Source: Bacteroidota bacterium (lineage in GTDB: Bacteria > Bacteroidota > Bacteroidia > AKYH767-A > OLB10). From it: DNA of 50,062 nucleotides. The position numbers and the translations under genes were made by a program. Under the pieces are notes generated by a model, which was not told where the DNA came from, did no database searches, and worked only from the letters and a program-made list of their open reading frames with translations. Where the stretch lies: positions 16,772-66,833 of the forward strand of contig JAFDWZ010000038.1 in NCBI GenBank assembly GCA_018268195.1, read 5' to 3'. Every line of letters begins with the position of its first letter. Position 1 is the first letter of the stretch. Of the stretch, positions 1-8,509 are shown piece by piece.

Positions 1-672
1 CCTGAGGCCGTCATTAAACCCGATTTTTTTCCCGTCTTTCTGGCTTCGTGCTTTGTATGTAATTGGCACTTCCCTGTAAATGATATTTTTTTTCTTTAAT
101 AACTTCATCGTAATTTCCGGTTCAAAGCCAAATCGGTTTTCGAATAAACGTATATCATCAAGTAATTGTAGCTTGAACAGTTTATAGCAGGTTTCCATGT
201 CAGTAATTTTTTTTCCTGTGAGCAGAGATGTTATCAATGACAAAAATCTGTTAGCCAATCTCGTTTTAAATGGAATAGGGTAGGGCTGCTTTTTCAAAAA
301 TCGTGAACCATAAACTATATCTGCCTGATGAAGCACCACTTCATTTATAAGCAAGTTGATGTCCTTCGGGTTTAACTCCAGGTCGGCATCCTGTATAATC
401 AGATAATCTCCGGTTACATCCTCAATAGCCCTTCTGATAGCACTGCCTTTTCCTCCGTTTACTTGTTGCTTTATAAATCTGATTTCGGATGAATCATTTC
501 TGAGTGTTTCTTCAATTTGTTTTACACTTTGGTCACCTGAAAAATCATCAACAACAATTATTTGTTTGGCAATGTTGTGTGCCAGTTGCAAAGAAATAAT
601 ATTCTGCAACACTTCGCCAATATGTTTCTCTTCATTAAATACCGGAATAATAATGCTGAGTTTGGTTATCAC
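1..672 (-). CDS. GT2 family glycosyltransferase (C-terminus cut by window edge)
   Basis: The frame opens with GTG at 672 and runs off the left edge, giving 224 codons. It starts MITKLSIIIPVFNEE, the usual GT2 nucleotide-sugar binding strand. It then has VVDDFSGD (about residues 48-55), GGKGSAIRRAIE and the DxD-type IIQDADLELNP (about 95-105), followed by YGSRF. This pattern matches the dolichyl-phosphate mannose synthase/DPG synthase branch of GT2, which transfers a sugar from a nucleotide sugar, often to a lipid phosphate on the cytoplasmic side of the membrane. The start overlaps the stop of the upstream pyrophosphohydrolase gene by 4 bases (GTGA), so translational coupling is likely. No in-frame ATG lies before the conserved first strand. 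The exact acceptor cannot be read from sequence. Confidence 0.9.
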   Translation of the reverse strand, partial: MITKLSIIIPVFNEEKHIGEVLQNIISLQLAHNIAKQIIVVDDFSGDQSVKQIEETLRNDSSEIRFIKQQVNGGKGSAIRRAIEDVTGDYLIIQDADLELNPKDINLLINEVVLHQADIVYGSRFLKKQPYPIPFKTRLANRFLSLITSLLTGKKITDMETCYKLFKLQLLDDIRLFENRFGFEPEITMKLLKKKNIIYREVPITYKARSQKDGKKIGFNDGLR

Positions 673-1064
673 CGTTCGAGAACCGATTTAATATCAGGCA
701 AAAAATAATTTTTTCCTTTCATGATTTTGCCATCCTCACGGTAAACAGGTTTTCCGTTTTCATCTAATTTACTCATGTTACTCCGATGAATTTCATTAAA
801 CACTTCGGTAATTTTGTGCTGAAGTCCATGAGCTATGATGGTGCCGCAGAGAATATACAGTTTATCACCAAGTGCATCAGCAATCAATGAAAGGTCATTG
901 TTTAAAGCTGCTTCCAGATACTCATCATTTTCTTCCTGCATGAGGCGGTGTCGCAGTTCAACTATTTTGCGATCTACATCTGCCTGTGGTTTTTCGAAAT
1001 ACTGAAGTCCAAAAACTGCATGAAATTCTTTTACCTTATCAATGGTTTCTTCTAATGTTTGCAT
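669..1064 (-). CDS. MazG-like nucleoside triphosphate pyrophosphohydrolase
   Basis: 131 residues, all-alpha NTP-PPase type. The metal-binding signature is visible as EENDEYLEA (EExxE, about residues 44-52) followed by ALGDKLYILCGT with the conserved Asp (about 64-75). The tail DENGKPVYREDGKIMKGKNY is typical of the small HisE/MazG-like proteins common in Bacteroidota and phages. Members hydrolyse nucleoside triphosphates, or related pyrophosphates, to the monophosphate and pyrophosphate. The substrate is not determined here: housecleaning of non-canonical dNTPs is the family expectation. HisE proper is unlikely because no his genes are nearby. The stop overlaps the GT2 start (GTGA), so the two genes are probably co-transcribed. 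Confidence 0.85.
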   Translation of the reverse strand: MQTLEETIDKVKEFHAVFGLQYFEKPQADVDRKIVELRHRLMQEENDEYLEAALNNDLSLIADALGDKLYILCGTIIAHGLQHKITEVFNEIHRSNMSKLDENGKPVYREDGKIMKGKNYFLPDIKSVLER

Positions 1065-1145
1065 GATGTGAAAATTTGAATTGCAAATCTGCTAAAAAGA
1101 ATCTGAGAAAACCACCCGCTATCAACAGTTGTTGATAAACTGATT

Positions 1146-1664
1146 TCAGAGTATATTCTGGCAAAGAATTACATCTTCAGGTTGCTGATTATTTATCAGC
1201 CAATCTTTGATAACTCCGACTTCTGAAAATCCGGCTTGCCTGAATAAGTTTAAACTTGAGAGGTTGGATGCCTGAATATAGCAATACAGCTGATGAAGGT
1301 TTAAGGTTCGTTTTGAATAATGAATAATGCATTCAAGGCTTTGTCGTGCATAACCTTTTTGGCGTTTGGCTTCGTCACCTATTAAAATTCCAATACCTGC
1401 TCTGCGATGTATGGGGTCATACTGATACAAATCAATCAGCCCGATTGCTTTTAAAGGCTTTAAAAGTTGTATCACAAATCGTTGTTGCTTGGTAGTGAAA
1501 ATATCGGATTGATCCTGTTGAATAAATTCACTTAAAGTATATTTCGAAAATGGTTTAACGGTATCACTAAGTAACCAGTTATCAGTATTGTTTTCCCAGT
1601 CATAAAGCAACGGTAAATCATCCGGTTCGCAGGCACGTAATAAAATATCATTACTTCGTAACAT
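1146..1664 (-). CDS. GNAT family N-acetyltransferase
   Basis: 172 residues starting LRACEPDDLPLLYDWENN, the standard opening of RimJ/RimL/SpeG-type GNAT enzymes. The acetyl-CoA binding motif A is seen as RRAGIGILIGDEAKRQKGYA (about residues 88-107), and the motif B region as NLSSLNLFRQAGFSEVG (about 133-149). The protein should move an acetyl group from acetyl-CoA to an amine such as a polyamine, a ribosomal protein N-terminus or a small molecule; the substrate is unknown. A TAnnTTTG box ends only 4 bases before the ATG, so the transcript may be leaderless or nearly so. Confidence 0.88.
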   Translation of the reverse strand: MLRSNDILLRACEPDDLPLLYDWENNTDNWLLSDTVKPFSKYTLSEFIQQDQSDIFTTKQQRFVIQLLKPLKAIGLIDLYQYDPIHRRAGIGILIGDEAKRQKGYARQSLECIIHYSKRTLNLHQLYCYIQASNLSSLNLFRQAGFSEVGVIKDWLINNQQPEDVILCQNIL

Positions 1665-1668
1665 GATT

Positions 1669-1676
1669 CAAATATA
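1669..1676 (-). promoter_or_regulatory. Candidate Bacteroidota -7 box for the GNAT gene
   Basis: On the minus strand the sequence is TATATTTG, matching TAnnTTTG. It ends 4 bases before the ATG at 1664. No TTTG-like -33 element is visible 17-23 bases upstream, so the call rests on the -7 box alone. Confidence 0.4.
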
Positions 1677-1705
1677 CGTATAAAAAAATGCTGAAGTCAG
1701 CGAGC

Positions 1706-2365
1706 TTACTCCAGTTCCGCTATAACAGAAATTTTACCGGTTACCTTCTGATTAAGTTCCACTTTTACTTTGGCTGTTAATGGAAGATAGATATCCACAC
1801 GTGAACCGAATTTGATAAATCCCATTTCTGCACCTTGTTTCACCAAATCATTTTCAGCAGGGTAATAAACAATTCTTTTGGCCAAAGCACCGGCTATCTG
1901 TCGTAGCAATACCGACTTCTTTTCATCCTTCTCAACAACAATGGTTGAACGTTCATTCTCAGTGGATGCTTTAGGATGCCAGGCTACAAGATATTTACCT
2001 TTATGATATTTCAGGTAACGAATTCTTCCACTGAAGGGATACCAGTTGGCATGTACATTAAAAGGTGACATGAATATAGACACCTGAATTCTTTTATCTT
2101 TATAATATTCAGTTTCTACGGTTTGTTCAATCACTACAACTTTCCCATCAGCAGGAGCAATCACACAGTTTTCATTTCGTGTGACAGACCGCTTGGGATA
2201 GCGAAAAAACTGAAGAACCAACAAAAGAAAAACGAATGTCACTACAAAGACGAGAAGACTAATCCAGTCCTGTTGCTTTCGGGTAATTAATAAAAGTGCA
2301 TTTATAATAACAAATGCTGATAAAGTCCCCAGCACCCAGTTTTTGCCTTCACGGTGTATAGTCAT
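1706..2365 (-). CDS. psd: Phosphatidylserine decarboxylase proenzyme
   Basis: 219 residues, the short bacterial type. Two N-terminal membrane segments (about residues 11-27 and 34-54) are followed by APADGKVVVIE (about 70-80), the conserved FMSPFNVHANWYPFSGRI (about 98-115) and the cleavage motif KFGSRVDIYLP (about 185-195). Self-cleavage between Gly187 and Ser188 should produce the pyruvoyl prosthetic group on the small alpha chain. The enzyme converts phosphatidylserine to phosphatidylethanolamine, the main phospholipid of these bacteria, at the inner membrane. The start ATG at 2365 lies 28 bases after the end of the glutamate dehydrogenase gene, so read-through from it is possible. No pssA partner is in the window. 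Confidence 0.95.
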   Translation of the reverse strand: MTIHREGKNWVLGTLSAFVIINALLLITRKQQDWISLLVFVVTFVFLLLVLQFFRYPKRSVTRNENCVIAPADGKVVVIEQTVETEYYKDKRIQVSIFMSPFNVHANWYPFSGRIRYLKYHKGKYLVAWHPKASTENERSTIVVEKDEKKSVLLRQIAGALAKRIVYYPAENDLVKQGAEMGFIKFGSRVDIYLPLTAKVKVELNQKVTGKISVIAELE

Positions 2366-2392
2366 TCACTTAAAAGTTGAAAGCGGTAGTTT

Positions 2393-3670
2393 TTAATAAC
2401 TACCGCGTGATTTAATACCTAATTCTATTTTGCTTAATGCGTAAATATAAGCAGCAATGCGCATGTGTACTTTGTATTTTTTGGAAACTTCCCAAACGTT
2501 ATTAAACGCCTGTTTCATCCATCTGTCAGCACGTTTATTAATTTCTTCTTCGCTGTAATAATAGCCGTTACGGTTTTGCACCCATTCAAAATACGAAACT
2601 GTAACACCACCACCATTAGCAAGAATATCAGGAATTACGGTTACGCCTTTTTTCTCGAGAATATGGTCGGCCTCATCAGTAGTAGGTCCGTTAGCACCTT
2701 CCACAATAAGTTTTGCTTTTATTTTATTGGCGTTTTCTTCTGTAATCTGATTTTCCATTGCGCAAGGGCAAAGAATATCTACATTTAGGGTAAGCAGCTC
2801 TTCATTTGAAATGAGTTTGCCGCCTTTATATCCTTTTATAACACCTTTATTGCTGTTGCGATAAGCAATAGCCTTATCAATGTCTATTCCGTCAGCGTTA
2901 TAGAATGCTGCAGTATGATCAGAGATGGCAACAATTTTTATCCCTTGTGCTGCAAGATGTTTTGCTGTGATGGAACCTACGTTACCAAAACCCTGTACTG
3001 CGGCTCTGCATTTTTCAGGTTTCATACCTAATTTTTCCATAGCTTCCATGGTAGCAGTCATTACACCACGTCCGGTAGCTTCAACTCTTCCGCGAGACCC
3101 GCCAAGGTGCAAAGGTTTTCCGGTAACAACTCCCGGAGTATAAGCTCCTTTTATTTTGCTGAACTCGTCCACTATCCATGCCATCTCTCGTGCTCCGGTA
3201 TTCATGTCAGGAGCGGGAATATCTTTATCTACGCCAAAAACATCAGACATGGCGCTGGTATAAGAGCGCGTAAGACGTTCTAATTCACCTTCACTCATTT
3301 TTGAAGGGTCGCAGTTAATACCACCTTTTGCTCCTCCGTAAGGAATATCGGCAATAGCGCATTTAAAAGTCATCCATGCCGCAAGAGCCATTACTTCACT
3401 TTCATTCACATTTAAGCTGTAGCGGATACCACCTTTTGAGGGACCTAAAGCAGTATTATGAACCACACGGAAACCTTCAAAAACCTGAGTCTTTCCGTTA
3501 TCCATTTTAATAGGTAAACTACTATACACAATCTTGTTCGGCTTTTTCATGATTTCATACACATCATCATCAAGCTTCATGATTTTCGCGGCTACATCAA
3601 GACGCTTAATCATTTCTTCAAACGGGTTGTCTTTTTCTGTTTGGTGTTTAACTTTTTTAGTGTCAGCCAT
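2393..3670 (-). CDS. Glu/Leu/Phe/Val dehydrogenase, probably catabolic glutamate dehydrogenase
   Basis: 425 residues, close to the 424-residue RocG/GudB type. The dimerisation and substrate domain holds GGIRYSLNVNESEVMALAAWM and the catalytic lysine motif PYGGAKGGI. The catalytic Asp lies in DIPAPDMNTG (about residues 150-159). The Rossmann domain carries AVQGFGNVGS (about 225-234), a GxGxxG variant. It should interconvert glutamate and 2-oxoglutarate plus ammonia with NAD(P)H. The lysine and aspartate needed for catalysis are present. Leu/Val dehydrogenases are shorter (about 360), so glutamate is the best guess. I see no close match to TAnnTTTG upstream. Confidence 0.93.
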   Translation of the reverse strand: MADTKKVKHQTEKDNPFEEMIKRLDVAAKIMKLDDDVYEIMKKPNKIVYSSLPIKMDNGKTQVFEGFRVVHNTALGPSKGGIRYSLNVNESEVMALAAWMTFKCAIADIPYGGAKGGINCDPSKMSEGELERLTRSYTSAMSDVFGVDKDIPAPDMNTGAREMAWIVDEFSKIKGAYTPGVVTGKPLHLGGSRGRVEATGRGVMTATMEAMEKLGMKPEKCRAAVQGFGNVGSITAKHLAAQGIKIVAISDHTAAFYNADGIDIDKAIAYRNSNKGVIKGYKGGKLISNEELLTLNVDILCPCAMENQITEENANKIKAKLIVEGANGPTTDEADHILEKKGVTVIPDILANGGGVTVSYFEWVQNRNGYYYSEEEINKRADRWMKQAFNNVWEVSKKYKVHMRIAAYIYALSKIELGIKSRGSY

Positions 3671-3881
3671 TTTATTTTAAATTTTGTGAGCGCGAAATTA
3701 GGAAAGTTTTATATGTATCCAAAAGCAGGATGTTGAATATGTTTATTAACAAAAAAATAGTGGGTTAGAAGTCATATTTATGCTGTTCAACTGTAAACCT
3801 CTTATGAATCATGAAGTTCTTTATATGTTAAAAAATCATCATACATTCCGAATGAATACACGTAAATCCTTCGGCAAGCGT

Positions 3882-3889
3882 TATTTTTG
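3882..3889 (+). promoter_or_regulatory. Candidate Bacteroidota -7 box for the 1475-residue protein gene
   Basis: TATTTTTG matches TAnnTTTG and ends 31 bases before the ATG at 3921. No clear TTTG at -33 is present. Confidence 0.45.
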
Positions 3890-3920
3890 CAAGAAACCAC
3901 TTTTTACATAAATAAGTTAG

Positions 3921-6900
3921 ATGAGAAAATTATTTGCAGTTTGTTTCCTGCTTTGCTTCACAGGAAATGTAATGGCACAAACGTTAAAATCGTTCAGCAC
4001 CGATCCTTCAGGATTTCTTGTAGATATGAAGTCCTTTTTTGAGGAAACCAACAAAAAAGAAGCTGAGAGAATTATGGACGAATTTAAACCCATTTTCCTC
4101 AGTAAGTTCAATGCCGATCAGCAACAAACCATTATTACCACCTGCAATGCTATGCTTAAAAAAAGGATGAAAGCATTCCCTGATTTTGTTGTTTATACAG
4201 GAGTGCTCACTGCCTTCAGCGCGAGTGGAAAAGATGCCAAAACTTTCTCGTCATGGCATAATGCTTTTAACAAATCTATGAACAAACTCAGTGTTCGCAG
4301 ACTGGGCGATTTTCTTGAAATTTCGCAATCTCTGTTCTCAAATAATGAATTATATCAATCCAGTTCTGTTGCATGGAGCACTTACAACAGCCAGTATTCA
4401 TTTGAATTTGATTCTTTACCACGCATTGTTTTTGGTCCCACAACCTTAAGGTGTACCAGCAAAGGCGACAGCTCACTGATTGAAGGTACTCAGGGCGTAT
4501 ATTATCCCAATAACCTGCAGTTTTATGGCAATGGTGGCAAAGTAAACTTTAACCGTGCCGGAATTGCAACAAATGAAGCCTATGCCGAAGCCAAACGATA
4601 TGTTTTAAATCTGAAAAGTTCAGAGTATAATATGGATTCTGTTACTTTTTCGTACAAAAAATATTTTGATACAGAATTGAAAGGAAGATATTATGATAAA
4701 CTTCTAGCCAATGTAAATGACTCCAATGCAAGTTATCCGAGGTTTGTGAGTTACAGCACCAATCTTGATATTAAAGATCTGGTAAAGGATGCTGATTACA
4801 GAGGGGGCTTTTCGCTGCAGGGAAGTAAAATGGTAGGGTCGGGAAACCGTAACAGTTATGCGACCTTGCTTTTTAAACTAAACGGAAAACCTCAGCTAAA
4901 ACTATTGTCGCAAGGCTTTATCATAAGACCTGACAGGATAGTTTCCATCAATGCAGCTGCTGTCATTTATTGGGATAAGGACTCCATTTATCATCCCGGT
5001 GTCGAATTCAAATATATTTACAAAGACCGCACGGTAACACTTACCAAGAATGGACAAACTGCTGTAAACAGCCCTTATTTCGACAGCTATCATAAAATGG
5101 ATCTTGATTTTGACCAACTGGTATGGAAAGTTGATGACCCTCTTATGGATCTTAAAATGATTTCGGGAGGGGGTGAAAGTAAGCTGCGTTTTGAGTCAGT
5201 GAATTTATTTTCCAAACAACGGTTTCAAAGCATACAAGGAATTTCAGAAACCAATCCACTTTATACCATCAAACAATACGCAGAGAAAAATAACACAAAG
5301 GTCGTCAGCGTAACGGAGCTTGCCCAGTACATGAAATTAACGGAAAACACCGTTCGGAATCTGGTCTTAGGATTGTCATCTCTAGGTTTTATCAGTTATG
5401 ATTCCGATGCCGATAAATTTATAGTTAAGGATAAAGTAGCTTATTATCTCAGCGCTCAAACAGGGAAGGTAGATTATGATGAATTGAAAATTGAATCCAT
5501 GATTTCCGGAATGCCTAATGCAACTATCAATTTGTTGAACTTTGATATTAACATGCGCGGAGTAACACATGTGCTTATCAGCGATTCGCAGGAAGTATAT
5601 ATTCAACCTTTTGAACAAGAGCTTACACTAAAGAAAAACCGAGATATGGTTTTTAACGGAAGAGTACATGCAGGACGATTGGATTTTTATGGAAAAGAAT
5701 TTTCCTTCAACTATGAAGATTTTAATATTGACTTGAAAAATGTGGACTCTTTAAGGTTTAAAGTTCCATCAGACCAAGTAGATCAGAATGGAAAAAGAAA
5801 ACTCATTCCTATAAAAAGTATCTTACAACAATTGAATGGAAAACTTTCTATTGATAATCCTTCCAATAAATCGGGCTTTGTGGCTAACGATGAATACCCG
5901 ATATTCGTCTGTACCAATAAGTCTTTTATTTATTACGACTATCCTGAAATTTATGGCGGTGTTTATAAACGCGATAAATTTTACTATCATCTAGACCCAT
6001 TCAGTATAGACAGTTTAAACTCACTTACCAAGGAAGGCTTGGTATTTGAAGGTAGTATGGTATCAGCTGATATTTTCCCTGAATGGCGACAACAACTTAC
6101 CGTACAAGCTGATTATTCTTTAGGATTCACTACTCAAACTCCTCCGGGAGGATTTACAGCCTATAATGGTAAAGGTAAATACCGCGACCAGATAAGCCTT
6201 AGTCATAATGGATTTTTAGGAAAAGGAGAGGTGGACTACCTCAGCAGCACCAGCAAGTCCGATAATATTGTGTTTTTCCCTGACAGTATGCATGCCGTTA
6301 CTCAAAGTTTTGCGATGAGGCGTGAACAAATTGGAAACACCAAATTCCCTGAAATAAAATCGGAAGATGTTTTTGTAAACTGGCGACCAAAGAAGGATAA
6401 GATGTATGTATTTAAACGTAGCCATAATTTTGATTTGTTTAATGGTGAGGCCGTACTCGATGGGAACTTAGTTCTGATGCCTTCAGGTGTGAAATCCAAC
6501 GGTGTTATTACCTTCCAACAGTCGCAGCTAATCAGCGATAATCATTACATACGTGAACATAGCTATGGGGCAGACTCTGCCGAGTTTAAACTTCAGAGCG
6601 ATATGACGGATTTACTTGCATTACAGACCAAAAATGTAAAAGCTGATATTGACCTCGATAAACGTATCGGTAATTTCAGCAGCAACGGTGACAGAGCGAA
6701 AGTGGATTTCCCGGTGAACCAATACATCTCTTACATTCGAGATTTTCGTTGGTTTATGGATAAATCGGAATTGGAATTTGGCAGCTCTGATGCCCTTGCC
6801 AATAACAGCAGTGAATTTGTTTCTGTAAACAAGCAACAGGATTCTTTGAGATGGACAGCACCTTTGGCATCTTATAATCTGAAATCATATTTGCTAAAAG

Positions 6901-8348
6901 GATTCAAGGTGAAAGAAATTCTTGTTGCTGATGCATCCGTTATTCCTGATCAAGGAAATGTGGTGGTGGAACGAAATGCAGTGATGCGCCCGCTGACTAA
7001 CAGTATGGTTATAGCCAATACTACTTCACGTTATCATACCATGCTCAATACCAACATCACCATCACCAGCAGTAAAAACTATTCCGGTGATGGTAATTAC
7101 GAGTATTTGGATCAAACCAAGGTGAAGCATAGCATAAGACTTACACAGATAGGAGTGGATACTTCTAAGCAAACTTTTGCAATAGGAGAAATTCCAGATA
7201 CTGCCAATTTCTTTATCAGTCCTACCATACAATATAAAGGTAAACTGCGCATTAATGCAGCCAAAACAAATCTCAACTTCAGCGGATATGCCATTGTGAA
7301 TCACAATTGCAGCATGTTCAACAAAAACTGGTTCGGATTTTCAGGAGATATTGACCCTAAAGGTGTGAATATTCCTATTGTTTCACCTTCGAATGAAACC
7401 ATGCAGAAACTCTATTCAGGTATTTATTTTGGCAGCGACAGTACCATGATGTATCCGTCCTTTCTTTCACCAAAAAGGGGCAGCAGCGATGCTGAAGTTA
7501 TTTCTGCCGAAGGATATCTTACCTACAACAACAACTCCAGACAGTACACTATAAGCGGAGTTGTTCCGGGAACCGATTCGTCAAAAGCATCAACAGTGGT
7601 TACCAATACGGTTGTTCTTGATGATAAAAAATGTGAACTTGTTGCTGAAGGAAGAATTAATCTTACACAAGATTTCGGTCAGCTTAAATTAGGCAATTAC
7701 GGAAGTGTTACTTATTCAACTGTAAACGACTCCGTAGGCTTTGATGAAATCATGGCGATAGATTTTATGTTTAATGACGATGCATTGAAGGCAATGGCTG
7801 AAATGTTTAATTCCATCCCTGCATTGCAACCTTTCATGGATGATCGCAAAGTGTATCGCAATGCACTTACTAATATGATTGGAAAAGATAAAGCTGAAAA
7901 GTTACTTAACGAAACAGGAATCTATGGTTCAGCACGCAAAATTCCTTCTGAATTGCAACACACACTGATGCTTAGCGAGCTTAAGTTTTCTTATAATAAG
8001 GAAAGAGCATCTTACATATCAACTGGCAAAATCGGTCTTGGTATAATTGGCAAAACTTATGTAGGGCGTATGGTAAACGGGAAAGTTGAAATTATGCGCA
8101 GGCGCAGTGGTGATGTGTTGAACATTTACCTCGAAGCATTGCCTGATATGTGGTATTACTTCAACTATCAGCGGGGAGTGATGCAGGTAATTTCGAAAGA
8201 TGAGAAATTCAACAAACCGATTGACGAAATGAAACCTGAAAAACGGGTGGCCAGTGAAAAGGGCGGGCTTGAACCTTATCAATTTATGTTGGCAACCGAA
8301 AGAAAGAAAAACGAATTCTTAAAAAGAATAACTGACGGAGGTTTATAA
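3921..8348 (+). CDS. Giant exported beta-rich protein of unknown function
   Basis: 1475 residues. I do not recognise a named family. A clean signal peptide (MRKLFAVCFLLCFTGNVMAQ) predicts export. Residues 25-150 look helical. The rest is mostly alternating short strands with frequent Gly, Asn, Asp and Ser and phrases such as FNGRVHAGRLDFYGKEF (about 575-592), which resemble the strand-turn texture of OstA/LptA or AsmA-like lipid-transport folds without a decisive motif. An odd segment at about 462-512 (VSVTELAQYMKLTENTVRNL, then LSSLGFISYD and KFIVKDK) reads like a winged helix-turn-helix. There is no T9SS sorting domain, no obvious C-terminal barrel strand and no lipobox, so the periplasm is the likely site. 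It is a single-gene unit with its own -7 box and a strong terminator. Confidence 0.9.
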   Translation: MRKLFAVCFLLCFTGNVMAQTLKSFSTDPSGFLVDMKSFFEETNKKEAERIMDEFKPIFLSKFNADQQQTIITTCNAMLKKRMKAFPDFVVYTGVLTAFSASGKDAKTFSSWHNAFNKSMNKLSVRRLGDFLEISQSLFSNNELYQSSSVAWSTYNSQYSFEFDSLPRIVFGPTTLRCTSKGDSSLIEGTQGVYYPNNLQFYGNGGKVNFNRAGIATNEAYAEAKRYVLNLKSSEYNMDSVTFSYKKYFDTELKGRYYDKLLANVNDSNASYPRFVSYSTNLDIKDLVKDADYRGGFSLQGSKMVGSGNRNSYATLLFKLNGKPQLKLLSQGFIIRPDRIVSINAAAVIYWDKDSIYHPGVEFKYIYKDRTVTLTKNGQTAVNSPYFDSYHKMDLDFDQLVWKVDDPLMDLKMISGGGESKLRFESVNLFSKQRFQSIQGISETNPLYTIKQYAEKNNTKVVSVTELAQYMKLTENTVRNLVLGLSSLGFISYDSDADKFIVKDKVAYYLSAQTGKVDYDELKIESMISGMPNATINLLNFDINMRGVTHVLISDSQEVYIQPFEQELTLKKNRDMVFNGRVHAGRLDFYGKEFSFNYEDFNIDLKNVDSLRFKVPSDQVDQNGKRKLIPIKSILQQLNGKLSIDNPSNKSGFVANDEYPIFVCTNKSFIYYDYPEIYGGVYKRDKFYYHLDPFSIDSLNSLTKEGLVFEGSMVSADIFPEWRQQLTVQADYSLGFTTQTPPGGFTAYNGKGKYRDQISLSHNGFLGKGEVDYLSSTSKSDNIVFFPDSMHAVTQSFAMRREQIGNTKFPEIKSEDVFVNWRPKKDKMYVFKRSHNFDLFNGEAVLDGNLVLMPSGVKSNGVITFQQSQLISDNHYIREHSYGADSAEFKLQSDMTDLLALQTKNVKADIDLDKRIGNFSSNGDRAKVDFPVNQYISYIRDFRWFMDKSELEFGSSDALANNSSEFVSVNKQQDSLRWTAPLASYNLKSYLLKGFKVKEILVADASVIPDQGNVVVERNAVMRPLTNSMVIANTTSRYHTMLNTNITITSSKNYSGDGNYEYLDQTKVKHSIRLTQIGVDTSKQTFAIGEIPDTANFFISPTIQYKGKLRINAAKTNLNFSGYAIVNHNCSMFNKNWFGFSGDIDPKGVNIPIVSPSNETMQKLYSGIYFGSDSTMMYPSFLSPKRGSSDAEVISAEGYLTYNNNSRQYTISGVVPGTDSSKASTVVTNTVVLDDKKCELVAEGRINLTQDFGQLKLGNYGSVTYSTVNDSVGFDEIMAIDFMFNDDALKAMAEMFNSIPALQPFMDDRKVYRNALTNMIGKDKAEKLLNETGIYGSARKIPSELQHTLMLSELKFSYNKERASYISTGKIGLGIIGKTYVGRMVNGKVEIMRRRSGDVLNIYLEALPDMWYYFNYQRGVMQVISKDEKFNKPIDEMKPEKRVASEKGGLEPYQFMLATERKKNEFLKRITDGGL

Positions 8349-8380
8349 AACAAAAGCAGCCTTTGGGCTGCTTTTGTTTT
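8347..8380. terminator. Strong bidirectional Rho-independent terminator
   Basis: A 15 bp perfect stem (8347-8361 with 8366-8380, core GCAGCC/GGCTGC) has a TTTG loop. T-runs on the right arm and A-runs on the left arm mean it can work on both strands. The left arm begins inside the TAA stop of the 1475-residue gene. It lies between convergent genes. Confidence 0.9.
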
Positions 8381-8509
8381 TACTAATTCTAATGTTGCAT
8401 TAAACTATCAGTAATTATTCGAAGCATGAAATTAGCTTTTCCCCTTCTTATTTTATCCAATATTATATCAGGCGTTTTTAACCCCTTCTGATGTAATGCC
8501 TGGGTTTAT

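Noticed and set aside
2465..3143. Plus-strand open frames opposite the glutamate dehydrogenase gene
   Set aside because: Shadow frames of a well conserved gene on the minus strand; no family match or promoter.
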